Source: Bacteroidota bacterium
GTDB taxonomy: Bacteria; Bacteroidota; Bacteroidia; AKYH767-A; 2013-40CM-41-45
Length of the DNA stretch: 64,000 bases
Direction: 5' to 3'
Assembly (NCBI GenBank): GCA_016713765.1
Contig: JADJON010000001.1
Span: 1,860,001 to 1,924,000, forward strand
Positions 26,861 through 35,284 of this stretch are shown piece by piece (position 1 is the first letter of the stretch; every line of letters begins with the position of its first letter). The notes under the pieces are model-generated. The model searched no databases and was not told the DNA's origin. It saw only the letters and a list, made by a program, of their open reading frames with translations. The position numbers were made by a program, and so were the translations under genes.

Positions 26861-27724
26861 TTATCCGAGGTAAGCCTTTAACAACCGGCTACGCGACTTA
26901 TGGCGCAGCCGTCGAATGGCTTTCTCTTTGATTTGTCGTACCCGCTCGCGTGTGAGGTCGAACTTGGCGCCGATCTCTTCGAGGGTAAGGCCGTGCGGCA
27001 TGCCGATGCCGAAGAACAATTTGATCACTTCGCGTTCGCGCTCGGTGAGTGTGCTCAGGGAACGGTCGATCTCGCGCTGCAGCGATTCATTCATCAGCGA
27101 GCCGTCGGCACGCGGAGAATCATGGTTTTCCAGCACGTCCACCAGGCTGTTGTCTTCGCCTTGTACGAACGGAGCATCCATCGACACGTGCTTGCCGCTT
27201 ACCCGCATGGTGTCGGCGATCTTTTCGGTCGGGATGTCGAGCACCTTGGCGAGTTCTTCCGGAGAAGGCTCGCGCTCGTATTCCTGTTCGAGCTTGCTGT
27301 ATGCCTTGGCGATCTTGTTGAGCGATCCTACCTGGTTCAGTGGCAAACGCACGATACGCGATTGCTCGGCCAATGCCTGCAGGATGCTTTGACGGATCCA
27401 CCAGACCGCATACGAGATGAACTTGAAGCCACGCGTCTCGTCAAAGCGCTTGGCTGCTTTGATGAGGCCGAGGTTGCCTTCGTTGATAAGGTCGGGGAGG
27501 GACAAGCCCTGATTTTGATATTGCTTGGCAACCGAAACCACGAAACGGAGGTTCGCCTTGGTCAGACGATCCAGCGCGTTCTGGTCTCCCTGCTTGATCA
27601 ACCGGGCCAGCTTCACTTCCTCTTCGGCCGTGATCAATTCTTCACGTCCGATCTCCTGCAAGTATTTTTCCAGGGACTGGCTTTCCCGGTTGGTAATTGA
27701 TTTGGTGATTTTTAGCTGACGCAT
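26861..27724 (-). CDS. rpoD: Primary RNA polymerase sigma factor RpoD/SigA
   Basis: A 287-residue sigma-70 without region 1.1, the short form normal for Bacteroidota. Region 1.2 ([12 protein letters not shown], 17-28), region 2 with the -10 recognition helix ([19 protein letters not shown], then [13 protein letters not shown]), region 3 and region 4 helix-turn-helix ([24 protein letters not shown]) are all present. Its phylum-specific region 2/4 reads the TTG/TAnnTTTG promoters noted elsewhere in the window. It is preceded by a good copy of that promoter. Confidence 0.96.
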   Translation of the reverse strand: MRQLKITKSITNRESQSLEKYLQEIGREELITAEEEVKLARLIKQGDQNALDRLTKANLRFVVSVAKQYQNQGLSLPDLINEGNLGLIKAAKRFDETRGFKFISYAVWWIRQSILQALAEQSRIVRLPLNQVGSLNKIAKAYSKLEQEYEREPSPEELAKVLDIPTEKIADTMRVSGKHVSMDAPFVQGEDNSLVDVLENHDSPRADGSLMNESLQREIDRSLSTLTEREREVIKLFFGIGMPHGLTLEEIGAKFDLTRERVRQIKEKAIRRLRHKSRSRLLKAYLG

Positions 27725-27796
27725 GAGAGAGAAGGCAATCGATTTCGTTAGAAAATTAACAGAAATCGAATAAAAATGTTTGGTTTAGACGTATTG

Positions 27797-27827
27797 CAAA
27801 GATACGACTCCGGCCTAGGCGAAGCAA
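27797..27827 (-). promoter_or_regulatory. Promoter of rpoD
   Basis: Minus strand TTG (27827-27825), 20 bases, TATCTTTG (27804-27797). The predicted leader is about 65 nt. Confidence 0.72.
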
Positions 27828-27869
27828 CTTTTTGTTCATAAACGGTGGATAACTCTGCCTTATTTGTTG

Positions 27870-27912
27870 AAAAAAAAGAAGCCCCGAATCGGCGGATTCA
27901 GGGCCTCTTTTT
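27870..27912 (-). terminator. Terminator of degP
   Basis: On the minus strand an AGAGGCCCTGAATC/GATTCGGGGCTTCT stem (27877-27890 with 27895-27908) with a CGCC loop is followed by a run of T. Confidence 0.85.
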
Positions 27913-27936
27913 GATCGATTTCAGGCTTATCCCGGC

Positions 27937-29382
27937 TCAGATGCCAAAGCCATAGTAGGCTTTCATTCCGTTCGGGTAAACCCCTTCGATCAGGATGCCA
28001 CCTTGTTTTTCTTTTAGAAGCTGGTCGAGTTCCTGGGTGTTCCGGACCGGTTTTTTATCAATGGACGTGATGATGAATCCTTCTTTGATACCGGCACTCC
28101 GGAGTTTGCCGGAATACAGTTTGGAGACTTTCACGCCACCCTGCAGGCCAAGCCTGCCACGTTCTTCCGCCGATGCCTGTTCGAACGATGCGCCCAACAG
28201 ATTCAGCGATTCTTCGGCCTTCACGATGCGCGTATCGCCATCCTTGTTGCGCAAGGTCACGGCCAGCTGTTGTTCCTTGCCTTCGCGCAGAATGCTCAGG
28301 CTGACGCGGTCGCCCGGACGGAAGCGGCCGATCTGTTCCTGCAACTGTGGGGTGTTGTTCACGGTGATATCACCGACGCGGGTGATGATGTCGCCTTCCC
28401 GCAGTCCGGCTTCTTCGGCCGCGCCGCCCGGCGTCAGACCGGCCACATACACTCCTTGCGTTTCGCGGAGGCCGCGTTCGTCAGCCAGTTTGGAGTCAAT
28501 GTCGCGGATGCTCACACCGATGAACGCGCGCTGGACACTGCCGAACTCCACCAGGTCGTCCACCACTTTTTTAGCGAGGTTAACCGGAATGGCGAACGAG
28601 TATCCCGTATAGCTGCCGGTGTTGGAGGCGATGGCGCTGTTGATGCCCACCAATTCGCCCCGCGTATTGACGAGGGCACCGCCACTGTTACCGGGATTGA
28701 CCGCGGCATCGGTCTGGATGAACGATTCGATCTTGAACTGATCCGGCAGGATACCGATGTTACGTGCCTTGGCACTGACAATACCGGCCGTCACGGTCGA
28801 GGTGAGATTGAATGGATTGCCGACGGCAAGCACCCATTCGCCGACTTTGAGATCGTCAGAGTTCCCGTAAACGATGTACGGCATGTTCTTCTCGTCAACT
28901 TTCAGGAGTGCGAGGTCGGTACTCGGGTCGGTGCCGACCACGCGTGCTTTATAGGTCCGGTTGTCGTTGAGCGTCACTTCGACTTTCTCGGCATTCTCCA
29001 CGACGTGATTGTTGGTGATGATGTACCCATCGTCGGTGATGATGACCCCGCTGCCGGTGGCCTCAGCCTGTTGCGGACTGCGTGGTCGACCCCAGAAATC
29101 GAAGGGGTCGAAACTGAACGGATTGTAGGCGACTCGATTGGAAAAAGTAGTCTTGACGTGAACCACTGCATGAACACTGGATTCGGCTGCCTTGGTGAAA
29201 TCCTGTACACCTTGTTCCGGTGTGGCGCTCAGGCTCACCGGTCGCACGATCCCTCCCCAGGCGTTGCGCTCGCTGGGTGCCTGGGTCGAATCCTGCAAAC
29301 GGTCGAAGACGAATGCGCCGGCTGCGCCTGAGAGGGCGGCGGCGAGGAAAAGAACGAGGTACTTCCGACTTTGCTTCATCAT
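27937..29382 (-). CDS. degP: DegP/HtrA-family periplasmic serine endopeptidase
   Basis: A 481-residue exported protease and chaperone of the Do family. Residues 7-27 are the export segment (KYLVLFLAAALSGAAGAF). The trypsin-like domain has the full triad His126 (NNHVV), Asp156 (STDLALL) and Ser233 (PGNSGGAL). Two PDZ domains follow (about 278-375 and 390-478). Its task is removal or refolding of damaged envelope proteins. It is transcribed away from an ECF-like sigma/anti-sigma-like pair, and the shared intergenic region carries four TTAAC-type repeats, hinting at stress regulation. Confidence 0.94.
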   Translation of the reverse strand: MMKQSRKYLVLFLAAALSGAAGAFVFDRLQDSTQAPSERNAWGGIVRPVSLSATPEQGVQDFTKAAESSVHAVVHVKTTFSNRVAYNPFSFDPFDFWGRPRSPQQAEATGSGVIITDDGYIITNNHVVENAEKVEVTLNDNRTYKARVVGTDPSTDLALLKVDEKNMPYIVYGNSDDLKVGEWVLAVGNPFNLTSTVTAGIVSAKARNIGILPDQFKIESFIQTDAAVNPGNSGGALVNTRGELVGINSAIASNTGSYTGYSFAIPVNLAKKVVDDLVEFGSVQRAFIGVSIRDIDSKLADERGLRETQGVYVAGLTPGGAAEEAGLREGDIITRVGDITVNNTPQLQEQIGRFRPGDRVSLSILREGKEQQLAVTLRNKDGDTRIVKAEESLNLLGASFEQASAEERGRLGLQGGVKVSKLYSGKLRSAGIKEGFIITSIDKKPVRNTQELDQLLKEKQGGILIEGVYPNGMKAYYGFGI

Positions 29383-29468
29383 GGTTTTTCAGATTTGATG
29401 GTGCCCTTTTTTCAAAATTTGTGCCAGCAAATTTCCACTGACAGGAATGAAATCAGGGTGAATGGAGC

Positions 29469-29506
29469 GGTTAAGTTGGGTTAAGGTGTTGGTTAACGAC
29501 TGTTAA
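29469..29506 (-). promoter_or_regulatory. Four TTAAC-type direct repeats between degP and the sigma gene
   Basis: On the minus strand TTAACA, TTAACC, TTAACC, TTAACC start at 29506, 29496, 29484 and 29474, that is with spacing 10, 12 and 10. This is the periodicity of tandem half-sites bound by OmpR/PhoB-family regulators. The array lies about 90 bases upstream of the degP start. Confidence 0.45.
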
Positions 29507-29569
29507 TGAAACTGTCAACATTTCAGTTTCCCGGCGGCTTCCGCGACGATCCGGCTGACTGATTTGGCG

Positions 29570-29577
29570 TAACTTTG
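29570..29577 (+). promoter_or_regulatory. -7 element before the ECF-like sigma gene
   Basis: TAACTTTG ends seven bases before ATG 29585; the leader would be a few bases at most. Confidence 0.45.
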
Positions 29578-29584
29578 CCTTCCC

Positions 29585-30115
29585 ATGAGCGCATTACGGG
29601 GCAAGTCAGACGATGCCGTCATCCGCAATATCCGCAACGGTTCCAACGAGCCTTTGTTTGACATCGCGCGACGTTTTTTCTCCACCGCCCGCAGGCTGTT
29701 GCGGACACGCGGTGTCAAAGACAGCGAGACGCCGAGGGTCTTTTCAGGGGTCCTGACCGAATTCGCCCGGGATGTCCGGCAAAAGAAGGTCGCGGAGCAG
29801 ACCGATATTACCAGTTACCTCGTCAACGTCCTTCGGCAGTACGCTAAGGAAAACAGGGAAGCACGACGATCCAGGAACGCGCGTGACCTGAATGAGGTGC
29901 TGGAAGAGGATCGGATCGTTGCCGCCCGGTGCATCTCCATCCTCGACGAACGCAGCAAAGCCCTCCTCTTCGCACGGTACGCGGAGAATCTGAACTTCGA
30001 ACAACTGGCTTCACGATTTCAGTTTTCGAATCCGGTCATCGCCCAAACGGAAGTCGAGAAAGCCGGCAGCCTGATGGAGCGCATCCTGTCAGCCCGTTTA
30101 CGCAATGATACCTGA
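29585..30115 (+). CDS. Divergent ECF-type sigma factor
   Basis: A 176-residue protein whose layout fits a Bacteroidota ECF sigma factor: region 2-like helices (residues 8-80, with IRNIRNGSNEPLFDIARRFF and TPRVFSGVLTEFARDVR in place of the usual DIFQDALIVLY block), an Arg-rich linker and a region 4-like C-terminus (about 112-170). The helix-turn-helix part is divergent (FEQLASRFQFSN), so promoter specificity cannot be guessed. The next gene encodes a one-helix membrane protein with an anti-sigma-like start, which supports the reading. It is divergent from degP. Confidence 0.62.
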   Translation: MSALRGKSDDAVIRNIRNGSNEPLFDIARRFFSTARRLLRTRGVKDSETPRVFSGVLTEFARDVRQKKVAEQTDITSYLVNVLRQYAKENREARRSRNARDLNEVLEEDRIVAARCISILDERSKALLFARYAENLNFEQLASRFQFSNPVIAQTEVEKAGSLMERILSARLRNDT

Positions 30116-30119
30116 TCGC

Positions 30120-31019
30120 ATGAACGCTCTGGAACAGGCACGGTGGATGGATCGTTATCTCGAAGGCTCGCTCAGCGGCATCGAGTTGCAGCAGTTCATG
30201 GACAAGTTGGAACAGGATGTGGAGTTTCGCCACCGGGTAAGCCTGCGCAATCTGATGATCGAAGGGATCCGACAGGCGGCCGATGAAGAGTTGCAGGCAC
30301 GAATCGAAGCAAGCATTCGCTACCGAAAGCCAAGAGTTCCGGTCGGCTTGAAACTACTGGCCACCTTCCTGCTGGTTACCACCGCCGGTATTGTTCTCTG
30401 GAATTATACGGGTGTTAACAGCGATTCCGACAAAGCATTCCTGCGCCTCGGTTGGCTCAAACAGCGGAAAGCGGAGGAACGAACGATCGTCCCTGCTCCG
30501 CCTGTCGCAAAGGCGCCTGCGAACAAACCTTCGACGGAGGTGGAGCCAGCGGAGGAGAAGACGGGCGATGAGTCGGTCCTGCCCATCGATTCCGGGCAGA
30601 CCGCCGAGGGAAAGGATACCATATACGACGCCGCGGGTGAGATCGTCGTTAGGAAAGACCAGTTGCTCATCTCCATGGATCTCCACGTATCCAGTGATGA
30701 GCCCGGGGAGAACGCGCCAACGCTCGAGGATAAGGCGCTGGAACGACTCAACCCTGCTGCGGGTCTCGTAAAAAGCGAAAGCCGTGAACCAACCATTGCT
30801 ACCGAGTTCTGGATATCACCGGTCAATTACCGCGGTTATCGTCTTCTTGATAATAAGCTGATCCTCTATGGCATCGAATCCCCTGATCGGGTCAGCCTGC
30901 TGCGCTCCAATGATCGATTGCTCCTGAAGTACGGGAATGAACTATTCATCTTGTCGGAATCCGAAGCGTTTCAACCATATCCTCGCGCCCAGGAAGCCGC
31001 ACGCAGCGAAAACCGATGA
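30120..31019 (+). CDS. Single-pass membrane protein, putative anti-sigma factor
   Basis: About 299 residues from ATG 30120; an ATG at 30105 would overlap the sigma gene by 11 bases. The N-terminal 70 residues begin WMDRYLEGSLSGIELQQF, the pattern seen at the cytoplasmic start of many Bacteroidota anti-sigma-like proteins. One transmembrane helix follows (around residues 78-97, LLATFLLVTTAGIVLW), then a Pro/Glu-rich linker and a C-terminal extracytoplasmic domain of unknown fold. Gene order sigma/anti-sigma and the near-contiguous spacing support a regulatory pair. No zinc-finger (HxxxCxxC) motif is present. Its stop codon overlaps the dapF start. Confidence 0.6.
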   Translation: MNALEQARWMDRYLEGSLSGIELQQFMDKLEQDVEFRHRVSLRNLMIEGIRQAADEELQARIEASIRYRKPRVPVGLKLLATFLLVTTAGIVLWNYTGVNSDSDKAFLRLGWLKQRKAEERTIVPAPPVAKAPANKPSTEVEPAEEKTGDESVLPIDSGQTAEGKDTIYDAAGEIVVRKDQLLISMDLHVSSDEPGENAPTLEDKALERLNPAAGLVKSESREPTIATEFWISPVNYRGYRLLDNKLILYGIESPDRVSLLRSNDRLLLKYGNELFILSESEAFQPYPRAQEAARSENR

Positions 31020-31810
31020 TCCCATCCATTCCGTTCTTGAAGTACCATGGTACCGGTAATGATTTCATCCTCCTGGATGAACGGGAAATCGATTATCAGT
31101 TGAATACAGAAGAGATCAGCAAGCTGTGTCATCGGCATTTCGGGATCGGAGCCGACGGACTGATCTCGTTACGTAAAGCACCGGATGCTGACTTCCGTAT
31201 GGTCTACTATAACGCCGATGGCCGGGAAGGTTCCATGTGCGGAAACGGTGGTCGATGCATTGTCGCCTTCGCCCGCAGCCTGGGGGTCATCGGGGAGCGA
31301 ACCCGCTTCATCGGAGTGGACGGTTATCACGAAGCGATGTTCCTTCCGGACAAGCCCGGATTCGTGAGCTTGAAAATGTCGGATGTAGCCGCGCCACGGA
31401 AACGAGACGGTTACGACTTCATCGATACCGGCTCCCCGCATGTTGTCGTAGCCGTACACGATCTTGCCGGCTACCCGGTCGTGGCGAACGGTCGTTCGAT
31501 CCGGAACCTGCCGGAGTTCGCACCCGGAGGTACCAACGTCAATTTCGTGGAAGCGGTCAATGACAGCTTTTTCATTCGCACGTACGAGCGGGGAGTGGAA
31601 GACGAAACCATGTCGTGTGGAACCGGAGTGACTGCCGTAGTGCTGACCCTTGCCGCGCTGGCTCAGCTGCCGGCCTCCGCACGCGAAGCGCAGGTGATGA
31701 CACCCGGCGGAGCCTTATCCGTCGCGTTCGACCGTTCGGAGATGGGTTTTTCAAACGTATGGCTGACAGGTCCGGCGCAGCGGGTTTTCGAGGGAACCTA
31801 TACCCGATAA
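31016..31810 (+). CDS. dapF: Diaminopimelate epimerase
   Basis: A 264-residue enzyme converting LL- to meso-diaminopimelate for lysine and peptidoglycan. The two catalytic cysteines are in MCGNGGRC (around residue 74) and SCGTGVTA (around 201); substrate residues appear in GNDF and PHVVV. Length is slightly short of the 275 or so usual, within family range. ATGA overlap with the preceding membrane-protein gene suggests coupled translation, which would place a housekeeping gene behind the sigma pair. Confidence 0.94.
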   Translation: MIPSIPFLKYHGTGNDFILLDEREIDYQLNTEEISKLCHRHFGIGADGLISLRKAPDADFRMVYYNADGREGSMCGNGGRCIVAFARSLGVIGERTRFIGVDGYHEAMFLPDKPGFVSLKMSDVAAPRKRDGYDFIDTGSPHVVVAVHDLAGYPVVANGRSIRNLPEFAPGGTNVNFVEAVNDSFFIRTYERGVEDETMSCGTGVTAVVLTLAALAQLPASAREAQVMTPGGALSVAFDRSEMGFSNVWLTGPAQRVFEGTYTR

Positions 31811-31921
31811 GGTTCACAACAACCGGTTAAAAAAAGAGCGCGAGCGAAGCGCTACAGGCATTCCCTTCCTTATTTTCGTCGTGTCAAATGCAAGCCCAAT
31901 TGGGCATCGAAGGAATCCGGT

Positions 31922-32476
31922 ATGTTGCTGATCGGTGAATTGATTCAATTGCGGGCCATGGAGCCTGCCGACCTTAATCTTCTCTACCGTTGGGAGAATG
32001 ATACGTCCATCTGGAGTGTCAGCGGTACGTTGGCCCCCTTTTCACGCTATGTGCTGGAGGAGTTCGTCAGCCAGGCGCACCAGGATATCTACACGAACAA
32101 GCAGTTGCGCCTGATGATCGACCTTCGGTACTACGACGAAGAGGACGGGGTAACGGAAGAGGTCCGCAGCATCGGCTGTGTGGATCTGTTCGATTTCGAT
32201 CCCAAGAACCGGCGGGCCGGCATCGGGGTCTTGATCGCCAACCGGGCCGATCGCGGAAAAGGTTATGCTACCGAGGCCTTGCACCTGCTCATCGACTACG
32301 GATTCGACATGCTGGACCTGCACGGATTCTATTCGAATGTCCGGGTGGACAACGAAAACAGCGTCGCGCTCTTCAAGAAACTCGGCTTTGAGGTTTCCGG
32401 ATTGAAGCAGGATTGGTTATACGAGCAGGGTAAGTATTACGATGAGTACCTGCTTCAATTGATCCGTAAGGGATGA
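31922..32476 (+). CDS. GNAT-family N-acetyltransferase
   Basis: A 184-residue acetyltransferase of the RimJ/RimL or SpeG-like type. The acetyl-CoA loop is present in degenerate form (NRADRGKGYATEAL, around residues 103-116), followed by the typical YSNVRVDNENSVALFKKLGF block. The acceptor (protein N-terminus or polyamine) is not predictable. ATGA overlap joins it to the multihaem cytochrome gene. A 12-bp palindrome lies 17 bases upstream of its ATG. Confidence 0.85.
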   Translation: MLLIGELIQLRAMEPADLNLLYRWENDTSIWSVSGTLAPFSRYVLEEFVSQAHQDIYTNKQLRLMIDLRYYDEEDGVTEEVRSIGCVDLFDFDPKNRRAGIGVLIANRADRGKGYATEALHLLIDYGFDMLDLHGFYSNVRVDNENSVALFKKLGFEVSGLKQDWLYEQGKYYDEYLLQLIRKG

Positions 32477-34458
32477 TGTTCCGGACCGCAGCGACTTTGC
32501 TTCTGGTAACGCTGCTGTTCTCCTGCACATCACCGGACGAACAAAAGACGGACGCCCCAGCATATGCCGCGCTCTCCGATACGGTGCGTTATGTGGGCAT
32601 GCAGACCTGTCGCAACTGCCACGCGGACATTTACGAGTCGTTTCTTAAAACCGGTATGGGGAAATCGTTTGATGTTGCCGGTCGGCAGAAGTCATCGGCG
32701 CGTTTTCCGGATCAGGCACCGGTGTTCGATCGTTATCGTGACTTGCATTATTTTCCATTTTGGCGAGGAGATTCCCTGCATGTGCTGGAGTTCCGCTTGT
32801 CCGGGAAGGATACCGTTTACAGTCGGGATGCGCGCATTGATTTCATCATAGGGTCCGGACAGCATACGAATTCACACTTGCGGCAGGTCAATGGTTATCT
32901 CTATCAGGCACCCTTGACTTATTATACACAGAAGGGTCAATGGGATCTCCCGCCGGGTTTTGAAAACGGTCACAACAGCCGGTTCAGCCGGAAGCTGGAG
33001 TTTGAGTGCATCTCCTGCCACAATGCCTATCCTACGCTTGTCGAAGGATCGGAAACGAAGTACACGGAGATTCCGAACGGAATTGACTGTGAACGATGCC
33101 ACGGCCCGGGAGGCGAACACGTCCGGAAGAAGCTCCTGGGTGAATTGGTCGATACATCTGTAGCAATCGACTATTCCATCGTAAATCCGGCGAAGCTGTC
33201 GATCGACCGGCAGTTGGACGTCTGCCAGCGATGTCATATCCAGGGAAACGCGGTGTTGCAACCCGGAAAAACTTTTCGTGACTTCCGACCCGGCATGCGA
33301 TTGTCGGATGTGATGGACATCTACATGCCCGTTTACAAAGGCAATGAAGACGCGCACATCATGGCTTCCCATGCCGAGCGCATGAAGCAAAGCCGGTGTT
33401 ATATAGTTTCGGCCAAACAGGCTGAAGCAAAGCAGGGAGCGCTGAAGCCCTATCAGGATGCGATGACCTGTGTGACTTGTCACAATCCCCATGTGAGCGT
33501 TCGTGAAACGGGCAGCGGAGTGTTCAACGCCGCCTGCAATGGTTGTCATGGTGATCGGGATAAAGTGCAGTGTACCGCCTCGGTGACGGAGCGGAATCGT
33601 GAAGCGGATAACTGTGTCGGTTGTCACATGCCGAAGAACGGCACGCTGGATATTCCGCATGTTGTCACGACGGACCACCGCATCCGGAAGCCGGCGCAAA
33701 AACGGGAGGTGGAGCGAATACGGGAGTTCGTACGATTAGCCTGTATCAACAATCCGGAACCGGACCGGCGGAGCAGGGCGGTCGCTTACCTGAATCAGTT
33801 TGAAAAGTTCACGCGTGACGGTCAGTTCCTGGATAGCGCCCGTGCCTTGTTGGCGGATGCTTCACCTGCGGATGTTCAACGGAATTTTTCCTCGCTTGTG
33901 CGATGGGCCTACCTGAAAGAGGATTATCAGCAACTTCTTCGGTGGGCGGAGTTGGATGACGGGAAAGGACAATCGGAGCTGACGGCAGTTAATCGGGCCT
34001 GGACCGATTACCGTATCGGGGTGGCTTACCGCGAGACCGGGTTAAAGGAAGCGGCAGCGACCGCTTTCCGTCGCGCGATCCGACTCCTGCCGCTACAGCT
34101 GGATTTCAGGAACGAATTGGCATCAGTGTTGATCGACCTTGGAAAGTTCGGAGAGGCCAGGGAGCAGTTGGAGTTCGTGCTGCGCGAAAATCCGGAGCAC
34201 CTGTCCGCATGGGTGAATCTTGGATTCCTTTCCTTGTCGGCGCTGCATGATCTGAAGGCGGCCGAGCGATGTTATCGGACCGCGCTGGCCCTCGAACCGG
34301 ACCATGTACAGGCCCTGATCAACCTGGCTGGCACGCAGGTATTGTCGGGCGATGTGCATGCGGCAAAACGCTTATTGCAACGCGCGCTGGTGCTCGAACC
34401 ATCTAATCAACAAGCTCGGATCAGGATAAAGGCGCTGCAGGAAACCAGTACGCGTTAA
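32473..34458 (+). CDS. Seven-haem cytochrome c lipoprotein with TPR domain
   Basis: A 661-residue exported lipoprotein (lipobox LLFSC, Cys18). Seven CxxCH motifs are visible, starting at Cys46, 179, 206, 251, 333, 355 and 381; further histidines (for example in NSH and ASH) may act as distal ligands. Residues about 480-655 hold four to five tetratricopeptide repeats. This arrangement belongs to a widespread family of cytochrome c554-like/TPR proteins of unclear function; roles in electron transfer at the outer face of the cell are inferred. It would be matured by the ccm system encoded at 5540-11715. It overlaps the acetyltransferase gene by four bases. Confidence 0.87.
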   Translation: MMFRTAATLLLVTLLFSCTSPDEQKTDAPAYAALSDTVRYVGMQTCRNCHADIYESFLKTGMGKSFDVAGRQKSSARFPDQAPVFDRYRDLHYFPFWRGDSLHVLEFRLSGKDTVYSRDARIDFIIGSGQHTNSHLRQVNGYLYQAPLTYYTQKGQWDLPPGFENGHNSRFSRKLEFECISCHNAYPTLVEGSETKYTEIPNGIDCERCHGPGGEHVRKKLLGELVDTSVAIDYSIVNPAKLSIDRQLDVCQRCHIQGNAVLQPGKTFRDFRPGMRLSDVMDIYMPVYKGNEDAHIMASHAERMKQSRCYIVSAKQAEAKQGALKPYQDAMTCVTCHNPHVSVRETGSGVFNAACNGCHGDRDKVQCTASVTERNREADNCVGCHMPKNGTLDIPHVVTTDHRIRKPAQKREVERIREFVRLACINNPEPDRRSRAVAYLNQFEKFTRDGQFLDSARALLADASPADVQRNFSSLVRWAYLKEDYQQLLRWAELDDGKGQSELTAVNRAWTDYRIGVAYRETGLKEAAATAFRRAIRLLPLQLDFRNELASVLIDLGKFGEAREQLEFVLRENPEHLSAWVNLGFLSLSALHDLKAAERCYRTALALEPDHVQALINLAGTQVLSGDVHAAKRLLQRALVLEPSNQQARIRIKALQETSTR

Positions 34459-34476
34459 GATATCCGCAACGCTGAC

Positions 34477-34504
34477 TTTATCTTTTCTTTACATTCGCTT
34501 AACA
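34477..34504 (+). promoter_or_regulatory. Three 11-bp-spaced repeats upstream of the response regulator gene
   Basis: TTTATC-N5-TTTACA-N5-TTAACA, three hexamers exactly 11 bases apart, the pattern of PhoB/PhoP-type operators. A TACCTTCG -7-like element (34525-34532) begins 21 bases after the last hexamer, so a bound activator would take the place of the missing -33 TTG. Confidence 0.55.
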
Positions 34505-34544
34505 AGCCGAATGGATGGCCTGAGTACCTTCGGGAAACGAAATT

Positions 34545-35240
34545 ATGAGCGATCATCGGTATAAGATCCTGTTGGTAGACGACGAACCGGACATTCTCGA
34601 ATTCATGGAATACAACCTGAAAAAAGAGAATTACACGGTCTTTAAGGCGGGAAACGGGCGGGATGCCATTCGGATCGCCAAAACGGAACGTCCCGACCTG
34701 ATCATTCTCGATATCATGATGCCGGAAATGGATGGCATCGAGACTTGCCGGACGCTCCGGGAAATGCCGGAGTTCCGGAAGACCATGATCGCGTTCCTGA
34801 CGGCGCGTAACGAAGATTATTCCCAGATCGCAGGCTTTGATGTAGGAGCCGATGATTATATCACCAAGCCGATCAAGCCGCGGGTGTTGATTAGCAGGAT
34901 CGGCGCGTTGTTTCGTCGTTACGATCCTACCGGCGCGTCTTCGGATGCTAAGGCCCAGGTGTTGACGATTGGCGACCTGCAGATCGATCGCGAACAATAC
35001 CTCATCCAAAAAGGCGGAGAAAAGATCGAGCTGCCCAGGAAGGAATTCGAATTGCTCGCCTTACTGGCTTCCAAGCCTGGGAAGGTGTTTACGCGCGAAG
35101 AGATCTTGGAACGTGTGTGGGGTAATGACGTGATCGTAGGTGACCGGACGATCGACGTTCATGTGCGCAAATTGCGGGAGAAGCTTGGCGAAGAACTGAT
35201 CCGAACCGTCAAAGGGATTGGCTACAAATTTGATTTCTGA
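34545..35240 (+). CDS. OmpR/PhoB-family response regulator
   Basis: A 231-residue two-domain regulator. Receiver domain (1-120): acidic pair Asp12-Asp13, phosphate acceptor Asp56 (LDIMMPEMDG), Thr in FLTAR and Lys in ITKPIKP. The C-terminal winged helix (about 135-231) has DRTIDVHVRKLREKLG and RTVKGIGYKF, typical of OmpR/PhoB DNA-binding domains. It is followed 44 bases later by its partner kinase. The signal is unknown; phosphate is one option because of the kinase type and operator pattern, but no pst or phosphatase gene is here. Confidence 0.93.
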   Translation: MSDHRYKILLVDDEPDILEFMEYNLKKENYTVFKAGNGRDAIRIAKTERPDLIILDIMMPEMDGIETCRTLREMPEFRKTMIAFLTARNEDYSQIAGFDVGADDYITKPIKPRVLISRIGALFRRYDPTGASSDAKAQVLTIGDLQIDREQYLIQKGGEKIELPRKEFELLALLASKPGKVFTREEILERVWGNDVIVGDRTIDVHVRKLREKLGEELIRTVKGIGYKFDF

Positions 35241-35284
35241 GCAACAAGCCGCTTTTCGTACTTTGGGGGGCAATTGAACGTAGC

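Noticed and set aside
31837..31853. AGCGC/GCGCT hairpin after dapF as terminator
   Set aside because: Only five base pairs and no T run on the plus strand.
31894..31905. 12-bp palindrome GCCCAATTGGGC before the acetyltransferase gene
   Set aside because: No symmetry beyond 12 bases, no promoter to relate it to; such short dyads occur by chance.
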